Program-made: the position numbers and the translations under genes | Origin: Streblospio benedicti | Taxonomy: Eukaryota > Annelida > Polychaeta > Spionida > Spionidae | Length of the DNA stretch: 64,000 nucleotides | Assembly (NCBI GenBank): GCA_019095985.1 | Contig: CM032662.1 | Span: forward strand, 6,866,693 to 6,930,692 | Direction: 5' to 3' | Shown: in pieces, positions 1-12,113 of the stretch | How the letters are laid out: the number at the start of each line of letters is the position of its first letter | Position numbering within the stretch: the first letter of the stretch is position 1 | The notes under the pieces: model-generated | What the model saw: the letters and a program-made list of their open reading frames with translations, nothing else | Databases searched by the model: none | What the model was told of the DNA's origin: nothing

Positions 1-218
1 ACCAGTGAAGGAAGATGTCCTTAAAATATAAGCCCAGTGTGAGTAAAACTGCAGTAATTACAGTACTTTTGAACTCTTTAAATGTCATCATGGCTAGTTA
101 GTGCCATCTCTGCCACCGTGGTTTATATTTTGTGGCCTACATGTACCTGTATACTTCTATCGGGACTTCAAGGTAATTTCAGAGAAGCTTAATTAGGAGG
201 TGAAACACGTTTAGGCTT

Positions 219-471
219 TTATACGTAATTAAGTCATTAGACTTGTGGCTTCAAGTCAGGTTAGGACTATATCACATAGTCTCTGGTGGGATTCGAACCC
301 ACGACCAAACGTCACCAAATCGTCTAGCATGTATAGTATGATCGTGGGTTCGAATCCCACCAGAAACTGTGTGATATAGTCCTAACCTGACTTGGAGTCA
401 TAATATAAGTCTAAGGACTTATGTAAACATCTATTCGCAAGTCCAATAAATCATATATTGTTTCAAATGTT
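219..471. mobile_element. Foldback element with tRNA T-arm, copy 1
   Basis: Two arms (about 253-305 and 342-393) are near-perfect reverse complements. Each holds a tRNA T-arm/B-box: GTGGG, TTCGAAT, CCCAC. The outer flanks (about 230-252 and 394-421) are also related inverted repeats. The sequence out to about 471 (CAAGTCCAATAAATCATATA) recurs inverted beside copy 2 at 14773-14944, which sets the outer limit. The centre, about 36 nt between the arms, resembles the middle of a tRNA gene on the minus strand, but no complete cloverleaf can be drawn. I infer a non-autonomous inverted-repeat element that captured or arose from tRNA sequence. It is not a tRNA gene. Confidence 0.7.
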
Positions 472-3400
472 TAGGTTTGTTACAAGCGAGTAAATGCTTG
501 GATGACATTCTGTGTATTAAGGTATCCCACACCTTTCTATGACAGTGAAAAAATAACAGAAAACTAAGAAATACAACCTTTTTAAAGACATTGACAAGTA
601 ATGTCTATCATGGATAAAATGCCAAAACTGTGCAGCATATCAACACTCCAAATAATAGAGCTAAAATTAGAGTTCTGATTGCCAGCCACAAGCTTGATAC
701 TTAGCACAATGTCCGCATTTACGTTGAAAGGTTGAGTGTGGAACTATAATGCCAACCATTTGGAATGTTTATTCTGGCATAAAATAAACCACCCATGCGT
801 GACGAAGTTCTTTATGAAGTGTAATTGCTTACAGAAAGCATAGAGTTTGTTGTGAGGCCACATTAACAGGATTGTGATTGCAATCAATGATAAAATAGTC
901 CTATTTTTTGCTGAAAAACAATATTTTCTCTTGTACTTTGTCTGATTGATTTTTATTTGCCTTTCATTGGAAAGTGCCCAGTAATATGACAATGAAATTA
1001 TGGCTGGAAAAGTTAGTGTTGTTGCAGCACGAAAGCTTCCTAAATAAAGATAAAAATTAGTTCAGTAAAAAGTGTTGTGGCTGTGCAAACACAGAATGAG
1101 AACCAATTACACATACAATTTAAATGTTTCCCATGACAAAATCCATAAATCAACACCTGTGAAATGACACAAAAGCTCATACAGGAAAGTGGCAAATAAA
1201 AGTAGGATTCACATCCACGTGCTAATATTTGCTGAGCATAAGATCGCAGTTAACAATGTTTGAACAAGGCCGACAGGGTGGAAGCAACCGCCTAATAGTT
1301 ACTGGTCATACATTGCTTGCGTACACATGAATACGCAGTTGCTTTGTTAACGTTAACATCTGATCTCATCAACTGTTTGACACATCTTCACCCAGTGTGA
1401 CTGCACTGACTGCAATCAAGAGTACGGCATTGGAAGTTGACAGTTCATAAGTAACTATTATGAATTTGTTGATGAGGCAACAATGGCGTAAACTGATGAC
1501 TGGCAGCCAACTAAGGCCACGGGTGTCAAGTGATTAGTCTCAATGTTGCATCCTTCATCTCAATCAATGTACTTTTGTCCCCGACCCATCGCTCACTATT
1601 AATCTCCGGTTTAGTTGGTAGCCTCACTTTTCTCTTCAGTATCCATAGAGATTATCGTTACTGAGTGATTTGCAGCTCTAACATTTCCTTTATAGTATCA
1701 TTGAGCGAGATTAGCACGCATAGATTGTATATGGCTTACTTTAAATGATGTTGGTAGCCTCACATCATATTGACTGCAATACGAGTATACACAGATACTG
1801 TTGTTACTGAATGATAGAATACACCCAACCTACCAACTGCAGTATGTGTTTACATTGGTGAAGGCCGGACAGTATGTGCTAATTTGGAAACACGCACCAC
1901 GCTATCATTTATTTGGTTAATAAAATTCAACTTGTATTGTTCCAAGAGACGCTAATATAAGAAAGTCCGTACTAAGGTCTACTATATTGTATCAGACACC
2001 AAGTGTAAGGAATCCCCACGAATGTTGATATTGGCAAGGTAGCCTGTGGCATATTGATATTCACGATTAGCACGAGAGCTAGCATGTCATCTTGCAGGTA
2101 CGCCCCTATGTACATGATGAGGAAATCGTATTCGAGGTTGAGTATTTTAAAGCTGATATGTGATCATGATTGTTTATGAAGATGTGCCATTGGCAAGCTC
2201 TTGCATTGTCCTTTATGTACTTAGTGAGTTAAAAAAATATCAACAAACCATATCGCTAGATGCTTCATTATGCATGTTTATATTAAATTGACTTGTGATT
2301 AAATTCTAGAGGATTAAATAATAACATAAAATGTATGAGCATTTGTTATTTCTTACGTTAAATTTACATTAATATATTCATATATTTTATACAATTTAGT
2401 AAAAATAGTTGATATTTTGGCCAACATTGCACTATGATTGATTAGAGCATAAAGTATTTCAAATATACACAACATGCCTTTTTATTGTTCAATGTAAAAC
2501 TAAATGTCACATTCCAGGCTATTAGAGAATGTAATCATTAAGGTAACCATCATTGCTAGCTCATTCTTTTTTGCAGATGCTATATTTTAAACTCCCACAG
2601 CACTCTATTTAAAGGTGATGTACATAAAGCAAAGGACACGCCATTAAGTTTACCCTGTATGATGGCTGACTTCCACTAACGATGGCACTCAATGAATCGT
2701 TGGCATTTCATCCTTATCATCATTGTACATATTTATACCTATGCACCACACCATGCAATAGCTACAATCGTGTAAGAACTGTTATTAAAAGCTCACCTTC
2801 ACTGTTTCAAGGCCATTGCGCAATTTGCTTCTGGTTAATATGTATTATTAAATGGGTGGGTCTTTGAATTGAAAGAGCAGAGGATGCAATTTCATCGAAA
2901 ATAAGAGCTAATATGTATGTGTGTGATGTAATCATTAGGCTTAGATTGCATATAATCTGTATAATGTTAATGTCACATGATTCTGTAGAACCTAGTTTGT
3001 GACTGTTCAGCAACACTGTAGCCTACTTTTATTACAGTAGAACCAGCTCAAGTTGAACACAAAATGATACAGAAATTAAGTTTCGAGCTATCATGCTTCA
3101 ATTGCTTGATATGGAAGATAATGCAGGCATTTGATTTATTGATTTGATAAATTTGATTAGTTTGATTTAAGTATCCTAATGAATACTATCAACAGAGTTT
3201 TGGAGAAAACAAGCCACATTTATGTCACTTAAATTTGAAGGTGTCTTCATTTTTCACAGTTGCTTATGATCCTATAATTAAGCACTAAAACAATTACAAT
3301 GTGCACAGTGGAATATGAAATCGTGTAAACCTTTGGATGTACAATTAGATGAAATATTTAAGTAATAGGTTCTCTTAGATTGATTCAAATATGGTATGAT

Positions 3401-4229
3401 TATGTAAAACATTTGACCTTGTGTAGAAATCAATGGAATAAACACATTTTGTATAAATGTAGACCATTTGCGTTTGCATTGTGTGGACTGTACATAGTAC
3501 ATAGAATATGTGTGCTTAGTATACACATACACATTACAATGCTCACGGCTATTTTAAGGAATTTGTATATCACATTGATTTCAACAGATTATTATTCTGA
3601 TGTACGCTATATGATGTTCCCTTTGAATATGTAGTTGCTTTGCATGCAGTTCAAGTATACATTATTTATTTATACAATCGTCCTCGTCACGATAATATGG
3701 TATCAACCTACACAGCCAGGTAATTATGACGTTGGCATTTACAGCAATAGGTGTACATATATGTGTATACCACGTAGACATGTAGCATTGAAAGCCTCCA
3801 ATTGCAGTTGTCTCATACGTGCATATGTAACTTATGAAATTACTGCCAGCTCAATTCATCAATACAGACTACAATTGCAATTAGAAAGAGCTCTTATGCT
3901 AAGTCCAGCTCTAAAAACTTTTTTGTCATTTGTAAAGTAATACATTTATAAATTTAATGTGTCTCTGTATTTGACCCATGTGTCTCCCAATTGATTCCTA
4001 CTAGTTTTGTCGGCCATTTTGAATGCCATTTTGAACTATGCAAAATGGTGTATTGTGTATATTTACTTCCGCTGGATCCGCATTCTCTAAAACTTCCTCT
4101 AAAAGTTGATCTCCAACCGTACATGATCTATCTTTCATTGTGGACTGCACCTGTCTCTTGCCTGTTGGCTATATTATAGTGTTTATTAGATAAGTACAAG
4201 CTAACGCATGAGCTTCAGGTTGAATTTCA
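472..4229. other. No recognised gene
   Basis: AT-rich sequence with short open frames only, none flanked by convincing splice sites or with recognisable protein content. I see no clear repeat boundary. Confidence 0.5.
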
Positions 4230-4690
4230 CCACCCTAATGCTATAAGTCGGCTGGGCATCGCCAGTTCACACCACGTGCATTGCCTGAGGCTGTAGGACT
4301 AAAAACAGACAATCATCAAATAAAGGCTTGCTCCAAAAATGAAATGTTGCGCCCACCTACATCGGTTTGCCTCCGTGTACACACCGGTCATTAGATTCCA
4401 AGTGTTTCTGCCTTTTCGCGACACAATTGCCAGTAGAGGGCTACTTTGTGCCATTTGGGAACACTTTGTGGCTACCCGTGCTACATTTGTCATGGTGGAA
4501 ATTCCAACACTTTTAAAATTCTTGCCAAATGCATGATGAGCCACCCGGGAGGAGGTTTTGGCCACTGCTCGCCACAAGGCACTACATTGGCGACGCTAGC
4601 CACCACCTGAAACTGCATTGGCGCGGACTGTCATCAACTGTTGCCACCCTAGTGGCCCCCTAGCGTAACACCTCATGCTTTAAACTTAAG
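4230..4690. other. GC-richer block, possible unknown repeat
   Basis: This block is visibly richer in G+C than its flanks and rich in GCCAC/GTGGC words. It is open in long stretches on both strands (4299-4577 minus, 4339-4536 plus), which suits base composition better than a gene. Neither translation resembles a known domain. It could be an old mobile element or an unrecognised exon. Confidence 0.25.
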
Positions 4691-5164
4691 ATTAGTGTAC
4701 TGTTTGAAATGCCAACCTCCACAAATTGGCACTGGGGAATGCCTTCCTCAGACACAGTGTGACGGTTAACATTTTGCAGAATCTTCAGGCATTATCTCTT
4801 CATAAGGATTTACAATGTGTCAATGTCACAGGTAAAAATGTCTCTTTGATTTAGTTGGCAACAACGTTGTTCATTTTACATTGAATGAACTTTCAAAATA
4901 CACAGAACACATTATATCATAGTGTCTGTGCTAGCATATTTGTTCGGCCACTGAGCCGTTTAAGCACTGTGCAGTTCTCATTTAATTTTCTGGCATTAAG
5001 AATAATTGCAAAGCACCCCCAGGAGATTCAAATGTTTGAGTAGATTCTGTCATGTACAAAGTTTATGCCTTCAAATTGAAAGCGCCACCCAAGGTGACAA
5101 ATCAGTGTTTACAGTAAGATCAAATGACAACCACAGTGGGACCAAATAGGGATCATTATGGTCG

Positions 5165-5965
5165 ATGAGACGGCTAAAATGGTGTGATTTGTGGAATAGT
5201 CATGGACCATGCAGCCAAATGGACCCAAATTTGGGCTTTTGTTGGTCCACACAGAATTTGTGCAGAATGGTCACTTTTCCATTTGAGCATCCTTGCTCTA
5301 ACAGTGTGACCTGTACATTGGTAACAGCCAGGAACTAAATATATGGACCATTGTACTACTTGCAATCCAATAGAAATAAGTGCAACCCGCTGATTGCTAT
5401 ATTTCAAGGTTGAAAACCAAATTTAAGTACTCTAGCTGGAACAGTGTGGCCTGTATATGTCTTATCAAGCAAGGCACATTGTAGAGGGTTAACAATAAAC
5501 ATAGATTAAATAATGGTTTAGAATGGACTCCGATATGGACCATTTGGGTTCATGTGGAATATGCTCCAAGATGTCACTATTTTCAACTGACCAATCAAAT
5601 TTAAACATTGTAGCAAAAACTATGTAACCTGTACAGGAGCAACAGTGAGAAGTGGATTAAATGAAAGTCTGGAATGGACCCAAATATGGACCGTTTGGGT
5701 TCGTATTTGCAACTGATAAACCGAATTTGAATATTGGAGCTTCAATGATGTGCCTTGTAGAGGGGCAACAGTCTAAAATGGACCGTATAATGGTAAAAAA
5801 GCGAACCCAAGTATGGACCCTTTCGGCCTATGTGAAGGAGGGTTCTTGTGGTTACGATTTACAACTGTCATGCCACATTTGAGCACCCTATTTGTGACCT
5901 GTAGAGGGGTAAAAAACCGAATGGATGAACCTTTGGTCTTCACCAGTGTACACACTGGAACTACA
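5165..5965. repeat. Diverged tandem array, about 125-180 bp units
   Basis: About five diverged units share a core near 'TGGACC...TTTGGG' followed by 'GACCTGTA(C/G)A'. The core 'CTGTA' word falls near 5310, 5451, 5629, 5753 and 5897. The unit length varies. Short open frames here follow the repeat and are not genes. The last unit leads into the first copy of the 1.1-kb duplication. Confidence 0.6.
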
Positions 5966-6945
5966 TTGAATGTAGAAGATTCTGTATTTTCATAAGCGAT
6001 TATGTAGCTATGGACGCATTTTTGAGTTAATGTTAATTATGCAAAAATGCCACCTGGCCTATTTCTTCTTATACAGCCACATATCGTAATATCTGTACAT
6101 ACACAAATTTGATGTCCAACATTGTAGGACTAGTCAAGAGGCATAGGTTTTATAGGACAAGTTAGTCGGCCTCCTCAGAACAGAAGAGACGTGCAAAGAT
6201 TGTTTAAACTATACTTTTGTATACATACATTAGAATTGATGTAAAGTGACTCTAGTCAAATACCCAACCTAGTTGAATAAAAAAAAAAAAAAAAGATAAT
6301 GCACTATTTTTAAAATCTTTCCATATTGTGTTTTATAGTATAACTTTAGTAAAACACAATTTCCAAAGTATTTTCCTTTTACAATTTGAAAAATCCACGT
6401 ATTATTGATACTGGCGTGCCATTAAATATATCCAAAACGATGACATTTTCAAAATATTGATTTTAGTGCACAATGCACACATCCTGTTAATGGCCCAAAC
6501 CACATCATATTTACATACATACATCGACTAGATTACCCGCGACTCCAATATGGTTAATTTAACCCATGTAGATTCCATGTAGGTGCCTTTAGATGCGTGA
6601 CATTCTCTACCATTCAGGAATATTTACGATGTAATCTCTCGGAAAATGATTACATGACAATATGATTACCATTGATTAGTTCTATAGAACCCCGTCCATG
6701 GCTGAAACGTGATGATTGTCCTGTAATGAGATCACATGAGTGTGATAGCACCTCTAGCCTGCCAATCACTTATGACTGCGACAGATAGGGCAAATTAGAA
6801 AATACAGTATACACTACAGTAAAAACCACCTTTATAGAAATAAATCACGTATAAAATAAGATAAATATGCAGGGTTTTAAATAGTACACGAGTAGTTATT
6901 AAGAGTGCATTTACTTTGCTTTTTACTGGATTTTAACTTGATTTT
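5825..6945. repeat. 1.1-kb tandem duplication, copy 1
   Basis: Direct repeat of 6957-8056, recognisable from GGCCTATGTGAAGGA at 5825 to TTTTACTGGATTTTAACTT near 6940. The offset is about 1132 at the left end and 1113 at the right end. Some stretches are almost identical, such as the segment around the words GAACCCCGTCCATGG and GAGTGTGATAGCACC. Small indels separate the copies, including a poly-A run near 6280. No coding potential seen. Confidence 0.85.
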
Positions 6946-6956
6946 TTTAGTATGTG

Positions 6957-8056
6957 GGCCTATGTGAAGGAAGGTTCTTGTGGTCACGATTTACAGCTGA
7001 CATGCCACATATGAGCACCCTAGCTCAAATGATGTGACCTGTAGAGGGGGTATGGTCTTCACCAGTGTACACACTGGAACTACATTGACTTTTGAAGATT
7101 CCGTATTTTCATAAGCAATTATGTAGCTATGGATGCATTTTGTGTTAATGTTAATAATGCAAAAATGCCGCCTAGCCTATTTCTTATATAGCCATATATC
7201 GTAATATCTGTGCATACACAAATCTGATGTCCAACATTGTAGGACTAGTCAAGAGGCATAGGTATCATAGGACGAGTTAGTCGGCCTCCTCAGAACAGAA
7301 GAGACCTGCAAAGATTGTTTGAAACAAAAACTGCAAGTAGTATATACTTTTGTAATTCCACAAGAATTGATGTGAATCTAGTCAAATACCCAACCTAATT
7401 GAATAAAAATTTCTTTAAAGATAATGTACTATTTTAAAATCTTCTATATTGTATTGTATAGTATACCTTGAATACAACATACATTTCCAAAGTATTTTTT
7501 TTTTTTACAATTGAAAAAATCCACATATTGATACTGGCGCGCCAGTAAATATATCCAAAACAATGACATTTTCAAAATATTGATTTTAGTGCATAATGCA
7601 CACAGCCTGTTAATGGTCCAAACCACATCATATACGTACATACATACACCGTACTAGATATCCAGCGAGTCAAATATTGTTCATTTATCCCATGCAGGTT
7701 CCACGTAGGTGCCTTTAGATGCGTGACATTCTCTACCATTCAGGAATATTTATGATGTAATCTCTCGGAAAATGATTACATGACAATATGATTACCATTG
7801 ATTAGTTCTATAGAACCCCGTCCATGGCTGAAACGTGATGATTGTCCTGTAACGAGATCACATGAGTGTGATAGCACCTCTAGCCTGCCAATCACTTATG
7901 ACTGAGACAGATAGGGCAAATTAGAAAATACAGTATACACTACACTAAAGACCACCTGTATAGCAATAAAACATGAGATCAATATGCAGGGTTTGAAATA
8001 TTACAAGAGTAGTTAGGATGCCGCTAGGGTACTTTTTACTGGATTTTAACTTTATC
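6957..8056. repeat. 1.1-kb tandem duplication, copy 2
   Basis: Second copy of the unit starting at 5825, in the same orientation and directly adjacent. It differs by scattered substitutions and small indels, including loss of about 20 bp near 7045 relative to copy 1. The patchy conservation suggests a moderately old duplication, or one with partial gene conversion. Confidence 0.85.
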
Positions 8057-8634
8057 TTTTGAGTAAAAGCATATATGTTCCATATCCCACTATTTTCATA
8101 ATCTCATGCATGTTTATCCCTTTCCCTAAACCACACTCCTTACATATTTACGTTGTGTACATCCCATATCCCACTGGAACCCCCAGTCACTACTGCAATA
8201 TTGCCCTTATAGCACTGCTGCCTACTTGTGGTTGGTGTACACATCTCATTAGTCCAGAGACGTTTGTCAAGTGCAGTGTTATTAGATTGCTGAATTGACC
8301 ATTGTTGCAAGTGTGCCATATAAGGTCAGAGAGATATTACCGCTACTGTAACTTATTGTAGGCACTCATGCATTTGAGCAGTTTCTATACCAGCTTATTG
8401 GTAGTTATTTCAAGCTTTCTGATGAGGTTTGGGTCTCTACCTATAGATAAGGTTGTCCTATATATAGAAGTGTTAGTTTGGCAGTAATCTTGAGGTGTCT
8501 GATGAGTTTTAGGCCTCTAGTTATAGATCAGGTTGATCTAAAGCTGGCATGTGTTGAGGTAAAAGTAATGCACAAAAACACTCCATTAGTAATACTCATA
8601 TTTCACATTTTATTAAGATTCTGTGGATTTTAAA

Positions 8635-8825
8635 CCCTTTGGTGGCTAAAGTAGTCAGTATCGCCCATTATTGCAGCCTAGACGAAAGCTTAAAATAAGC
8701 TCACATTTACCAAGATGATACATGAGATACCCGCACGTATAGGGAGGGGGGAATCAGACATTCATGGTGGTAAATTGTAGGCTGCAATATTAGAAGTCTA
8801 TAGAACTTTAGCCACTAAAGAGTCC
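8635..8825. mobile_element. TTAA-type inverted-repeat MITE, copy 1
   Basis: The left end CCCTTTGGTGGCTAAAGT is matched by the inverted right end ACTTTAGCCACTAAAGAG. A second inverted block, ATTGCAGCCTA/TAGGCTGCAAT, lies inside, giving terminal repeats of about 55 bp. The same sequence with TTAA directly beyond the end is at 19633-19929. The CCCTTT-type end next to TTAA points to a piggyBac-like non-autonomous element, which is an inference. No transposase is present. Confidence 0.6.
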
Positions 8826-8829
8826 AACA

Positions 8830-10030
8830 CTATACAAAATCACTGTACATGTCTACCAAGGAGTCCATTACAAAGGTTACCAAAATGTAATGTTATATTT
8901 TGTAATACTTATTTGAAAAATATTCATAATTAATAATGAAGTGTGTTTAATTGTAGTTTTGACAAAGTTTTGTAAGAGATTTGAAAAAAAAACACACGAT
9001 AACTTTAACGTTTGACTACATTTGTAACATTTAACATTTTGTACCTTTCACCCTATGACATCAATATTGCCTTCTCTACAATTGATACGTTTTTGTGGCT
9101 AATAGAACTTGAAAATAAATTCAAATACAAAATCAAACTGTTAAGAATATCTGACTTCCGTCTAGATCTGCCATAATATTTTTGCTTTAAAATAGAAAAT
9201 GTAACTAATAACAACATAAGTACAATGTACAATATATTTAAATTTCTTAAATTGTATGGTAAATTCAATATTGTTTACTGTCAATTAGTTGATAGATTAT
9301 TAATATTTTACACAGTTGTTCATATTATAATTTAACAGTAGTCACTAAGCAACTATAAAAGATTTAAATAGACTATTATAATTAAACATCACCACCATTG
9401 CTCACAAACATTTAATATACATTCCTAGTTAATTAGTTAATAGTAATATTCTTCTTTGTAATAGATGTACTGTGATATTAAAATATCATCAAAAGAGTAA
9501 ATCTAAAAAGCATAAAATTATACATGTGTATACAACATTGAAATTACGGTGGTCATCATCATTCACATTATTTATATCATTCCAATAAACGTACAGCATC
9601 AACATCACACTCACATCGTAAATTGTCTAAATATGAACTCACTTATATAATATATGTACTATAAACGGCATTTAACTAATTAATTAATTAGAATTCAATA
9701 TAAGTGTTCCATATAAATGTCACATTTTACATTAAAAGTTGTAAAAAGCCGTATCATATTTCACTATAGGCATTTTTTAAGCGTATACTTTTATACAAAT
9801 ATATTCTGATTGATGCATGTAAAATTGGTATAATACATAAAATGGTATATTATTATGTATTAATAACAGCTAAAACATAATATGATTTAAGAAGAATTAA
9901 TTTGCATACTAAGAATGATCATAGATTAGATGATTATCTCACTAACCGTATGAATACTTATAGTATATACAATCTCTTAATGCTAGAATGTATTACGTCT
10001 AAATCCAGCATGATTTATTTATTTATTGTT
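8830..10030. other. Very AT-rich stretch, possible distal 3' UTR
   Basis: Extremely AT-rich and without coding signal. On the minus strand AATAAA-type signals occur near 10014-10030. If the CD225-like gene has a long 3' UTR, cleavage could occur around here. That is inference only. Confidence 0.3.
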
Positions 10031-10745
10031 CTAGGGAAGCTGTGATATATGCATGATAATAAACTTAGAGTTAGAAATAGCCTTAACATTTAACTTGTCA
10101 AAAACTAGTGTTCAAAGCAGATGCCATACAACCTTTTGATATATATAATTGGCCTATAATACAATCGGAATGTAGTTCACATAAACTCAAAATATTCATA
10201 GAGCCCTGAATATATATCAAGAAAATGTCCAACATGACTGATGCATAAATATTTGTAAACTATACGTAATATGTGTCTTTTTCAGGACACAAAAAATAAC
10301 TAGATAATACAGAATATTGTAAGAATTTTACAAATAATTTAGATTTAAGCTATATCATGTAACAAAGTAGTACATAACATAATACAACATAAATAGATTG
10401 AGTGTTATGTGAAATATTCAAATAAAACAACTTAAATATTCAAGAAAAATATTTGAAAATCATGTATGTGCATTTGAATTTAATATGGTATGAACACTTC
10501 TAGCTTAAAATGTACAATAGTGTAAACTTCCATATATCCAAACACAACCACTTGTGTTAGAACATGCACCCTACAACTCTAACCACACAACCTGGTAAAG
10601 AATGATGCACAACTATTTACTTTTAAAAAGCACATACCTCTGATCAAGCTTCTGTACTAAATAAACAATCACTGTATTATTGAACCCGATTCAATATAAA
10701 ATCAGTTGTCTCAAAGAACGTGCAGAACTGGTATCCAACCACAAC

Positions 10746-10949
10746 TCATTTTTTCCATAAGTTTGTTCCCCAAGAACTATTGAGCTTTTTGGTCACCATT
10801 CTGATGCACATATCCTCAGTCCAATGCACCATGTGCATGTAAGAATTCATGATGTCCTCCTTAAAACAGATCATTTCTGCTAACAGAGTGTCCAGCCTGT
10901 TCAGAAGACACTTACCTTCCGCTAATTCGTCACATGGGACGTAAACTTT
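10746..10949 (-). CDS. Unassigned open block, 67 codons
   Basis: An open frame on the minus strand ends in a TGA at 10746 and runs unbroken back to 10949, with no ATG near its start. The translation is balanced and protein-like, with a likely amphipathic helix (LNRLDTLLAEMICF) and a C-terminal NLWKK. A good minus donor (GAAG then GTAAGT) and an acceptor-like TGTTAGCAG both lie inside it, so splice structure is unclear. It sits downstream of the CD225-like gene and almost abuts a plus-strand open block at 10956. I recognise no family. It could be a remnant of another gene or a mobile element. Confidence 0.25.
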   Translation of the reverse strand, partial: KVYVPCDELAEGKCLLNRLDTLLAEMICFKEDIMNSYMHMVHWTEDMCIRMVTKKLNSSWGTNLWKK

Positions 10950-10955
10950 TCAACA

Positions 10956-11135
10956 ATGGCTTTTCTACACAAAGCAGTTGATTGCATTTTCAATCTCCCA
11001 AGAGAAATTGAAATGGCATTTGAAAAAGTCATGACTTACGTGGAAAGACACAACTCTCCTCCCACATTCCCGGCGAAGAACTATTTAAAAAGTAAAGTGC
11101 TACTCAAAATGCAATTAGAAAATATCAGGTACTGA
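10956..11135 (+). CDS. Unassigned small ORF, 59 residues
   Basis: A plus-strand ATG-to-TGA frame of 59 codons. The product is lysine- and glutamate-rich, with a central segment YVERHNSPPTFPAKNYL and no signal peptide or membrane span. A CAG/GTACTG donor-like site overlaps its end near 11127. It is head-to-head with the minus-strand block ending at 10949, six bases away. No family recognised. It may be chance, a small gene, or part of an old element. Confidence 0.25.
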   Translation: MAFLHKAVDCIFNLPREIEMAFEKVMTYVERHNSPPTFPAKNYLKSKVLLKMQLENIRY

Positions 11136-11212
11136 TTGTAACAAGCAATAATTGTGGTAATCAAACACATCTACTATGGGCCAGAACACAAAAAGGTACT
11201 ATGTTGATGTTG

Positions 11213-11382
11213 CTATGAGTCCTTTGTGTAGAAAATGAGGATAAATGCGAGTACTCCAATTGCAGATATCACTATGCCAGTTATGCTAATGAACATGGAG
11301 ATCTTTCCCTTCATCCGGGCCCCGTCCCAGTCGACAGGAGCTGCCATCCGCGAGGCTATTGCAAAGCCCACCGCAACGATCC
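11213..11382 (-). CDS. CD225/dispanin-like gene, shared last exon
   Basis: This exon encodes the C-terminal 55 residues of a small two-pass membrane protein. It opens after a strong acceptor (pyrimidine-rich TCTTCCCTTGCAG) with two bases completing a split glycine codon, and ends at TAG. The peptide starts GIVAVGFAIAS (end of the first membrane segment), continues through a polar loop PVDWDGARMKGK, then a second membrane segment from about ISMFISITGIV to LAFILIF, and ends YTKDS. The arrangement NPxFGIVAxxFA, a loop with xGAR, then a second hydrophobic helix, is that of the CD225/dispanin family (IFITM, PRRT2 and TMEM233 relatives). Members act in membrane fusion and vesicle traffic; the role here is unknown. 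Both upstream exons (14537-14679 and 13209-13371) end in the phase this exon needs. Confidence 0.8.
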
Positions 11383-12113
11383 CTGCAAGGGAAGACACAG
11401 AATATGAATAACAAGCATCCTTTTGGACACCTCTATTGCGAACGCCTGTCTTGTGTGACCTAAAGCATGCTAACCAGTGAGTTGAATAATTCGATTGCCT
11501 AGTTTTAAGTAAAGTATGGATAATGGCAAAGGCAGCTAAACTAGCCCCCCTTTCCCCACCTAATATTTCATTATCAGGGTTTTTCACAGTTCGCCATAGA
11601 TTTAGTGAATGAAATCTGTGTGTCACACATACCACACACACTTTCCCCAAAAAAACCCAGGTTCTACCAGTAAATGGTTTAGTCTGGATAACAGATCCAG
11701 ACATTCAGATTAACAACTAACGTTATTTACGCTTCATTATAGAGTCCACATAAGACAAGTTCTACTATGCTGGATAATTGGCTGCTGTAAATTGCTGTAA
11801 ACCATTGGATCAACTATCCCCAATGTGATAGTATACAATGTTATGTTGATAAACAAGAATATACTGAATCAAACAGATGAGATAGGGACGCATAAATGTA
11901 AATAGATCAGTGAGAATTTTACTTGTTTATGCGACTGCTGTTCACAGTCCTCTATCACATGAATTTGTCCTCTATTAGCCACCCATGTTACAGTTCCCGT
12001 CTCGACTTCATGGGTATTCAGTTTCACCCACAGTAGCATGACCTGTGCCTATTTCACATGTAGGTGGCACTCGGCAGTAGACATGACAACTGGTTCATTC
12101 AACACCCACCAGC

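Noticed and set aside
250-365. A tRNA gene
   Set aside because: Only T-arm and partial middle sequence are present. No acceptor stem or D-arm can be paired, and the arms are inverted repeats.
5661-5995. Overlapping 60-73 codon frames
   Set aside because: They follow tandem-repeat units and have no gene signals.
11383-11704. Extension of the CD225 last exon to a 163-codon frame
   Set aside because: A clear acceptor at 11383 and the phase match with both upstream exons show that this part is intron.
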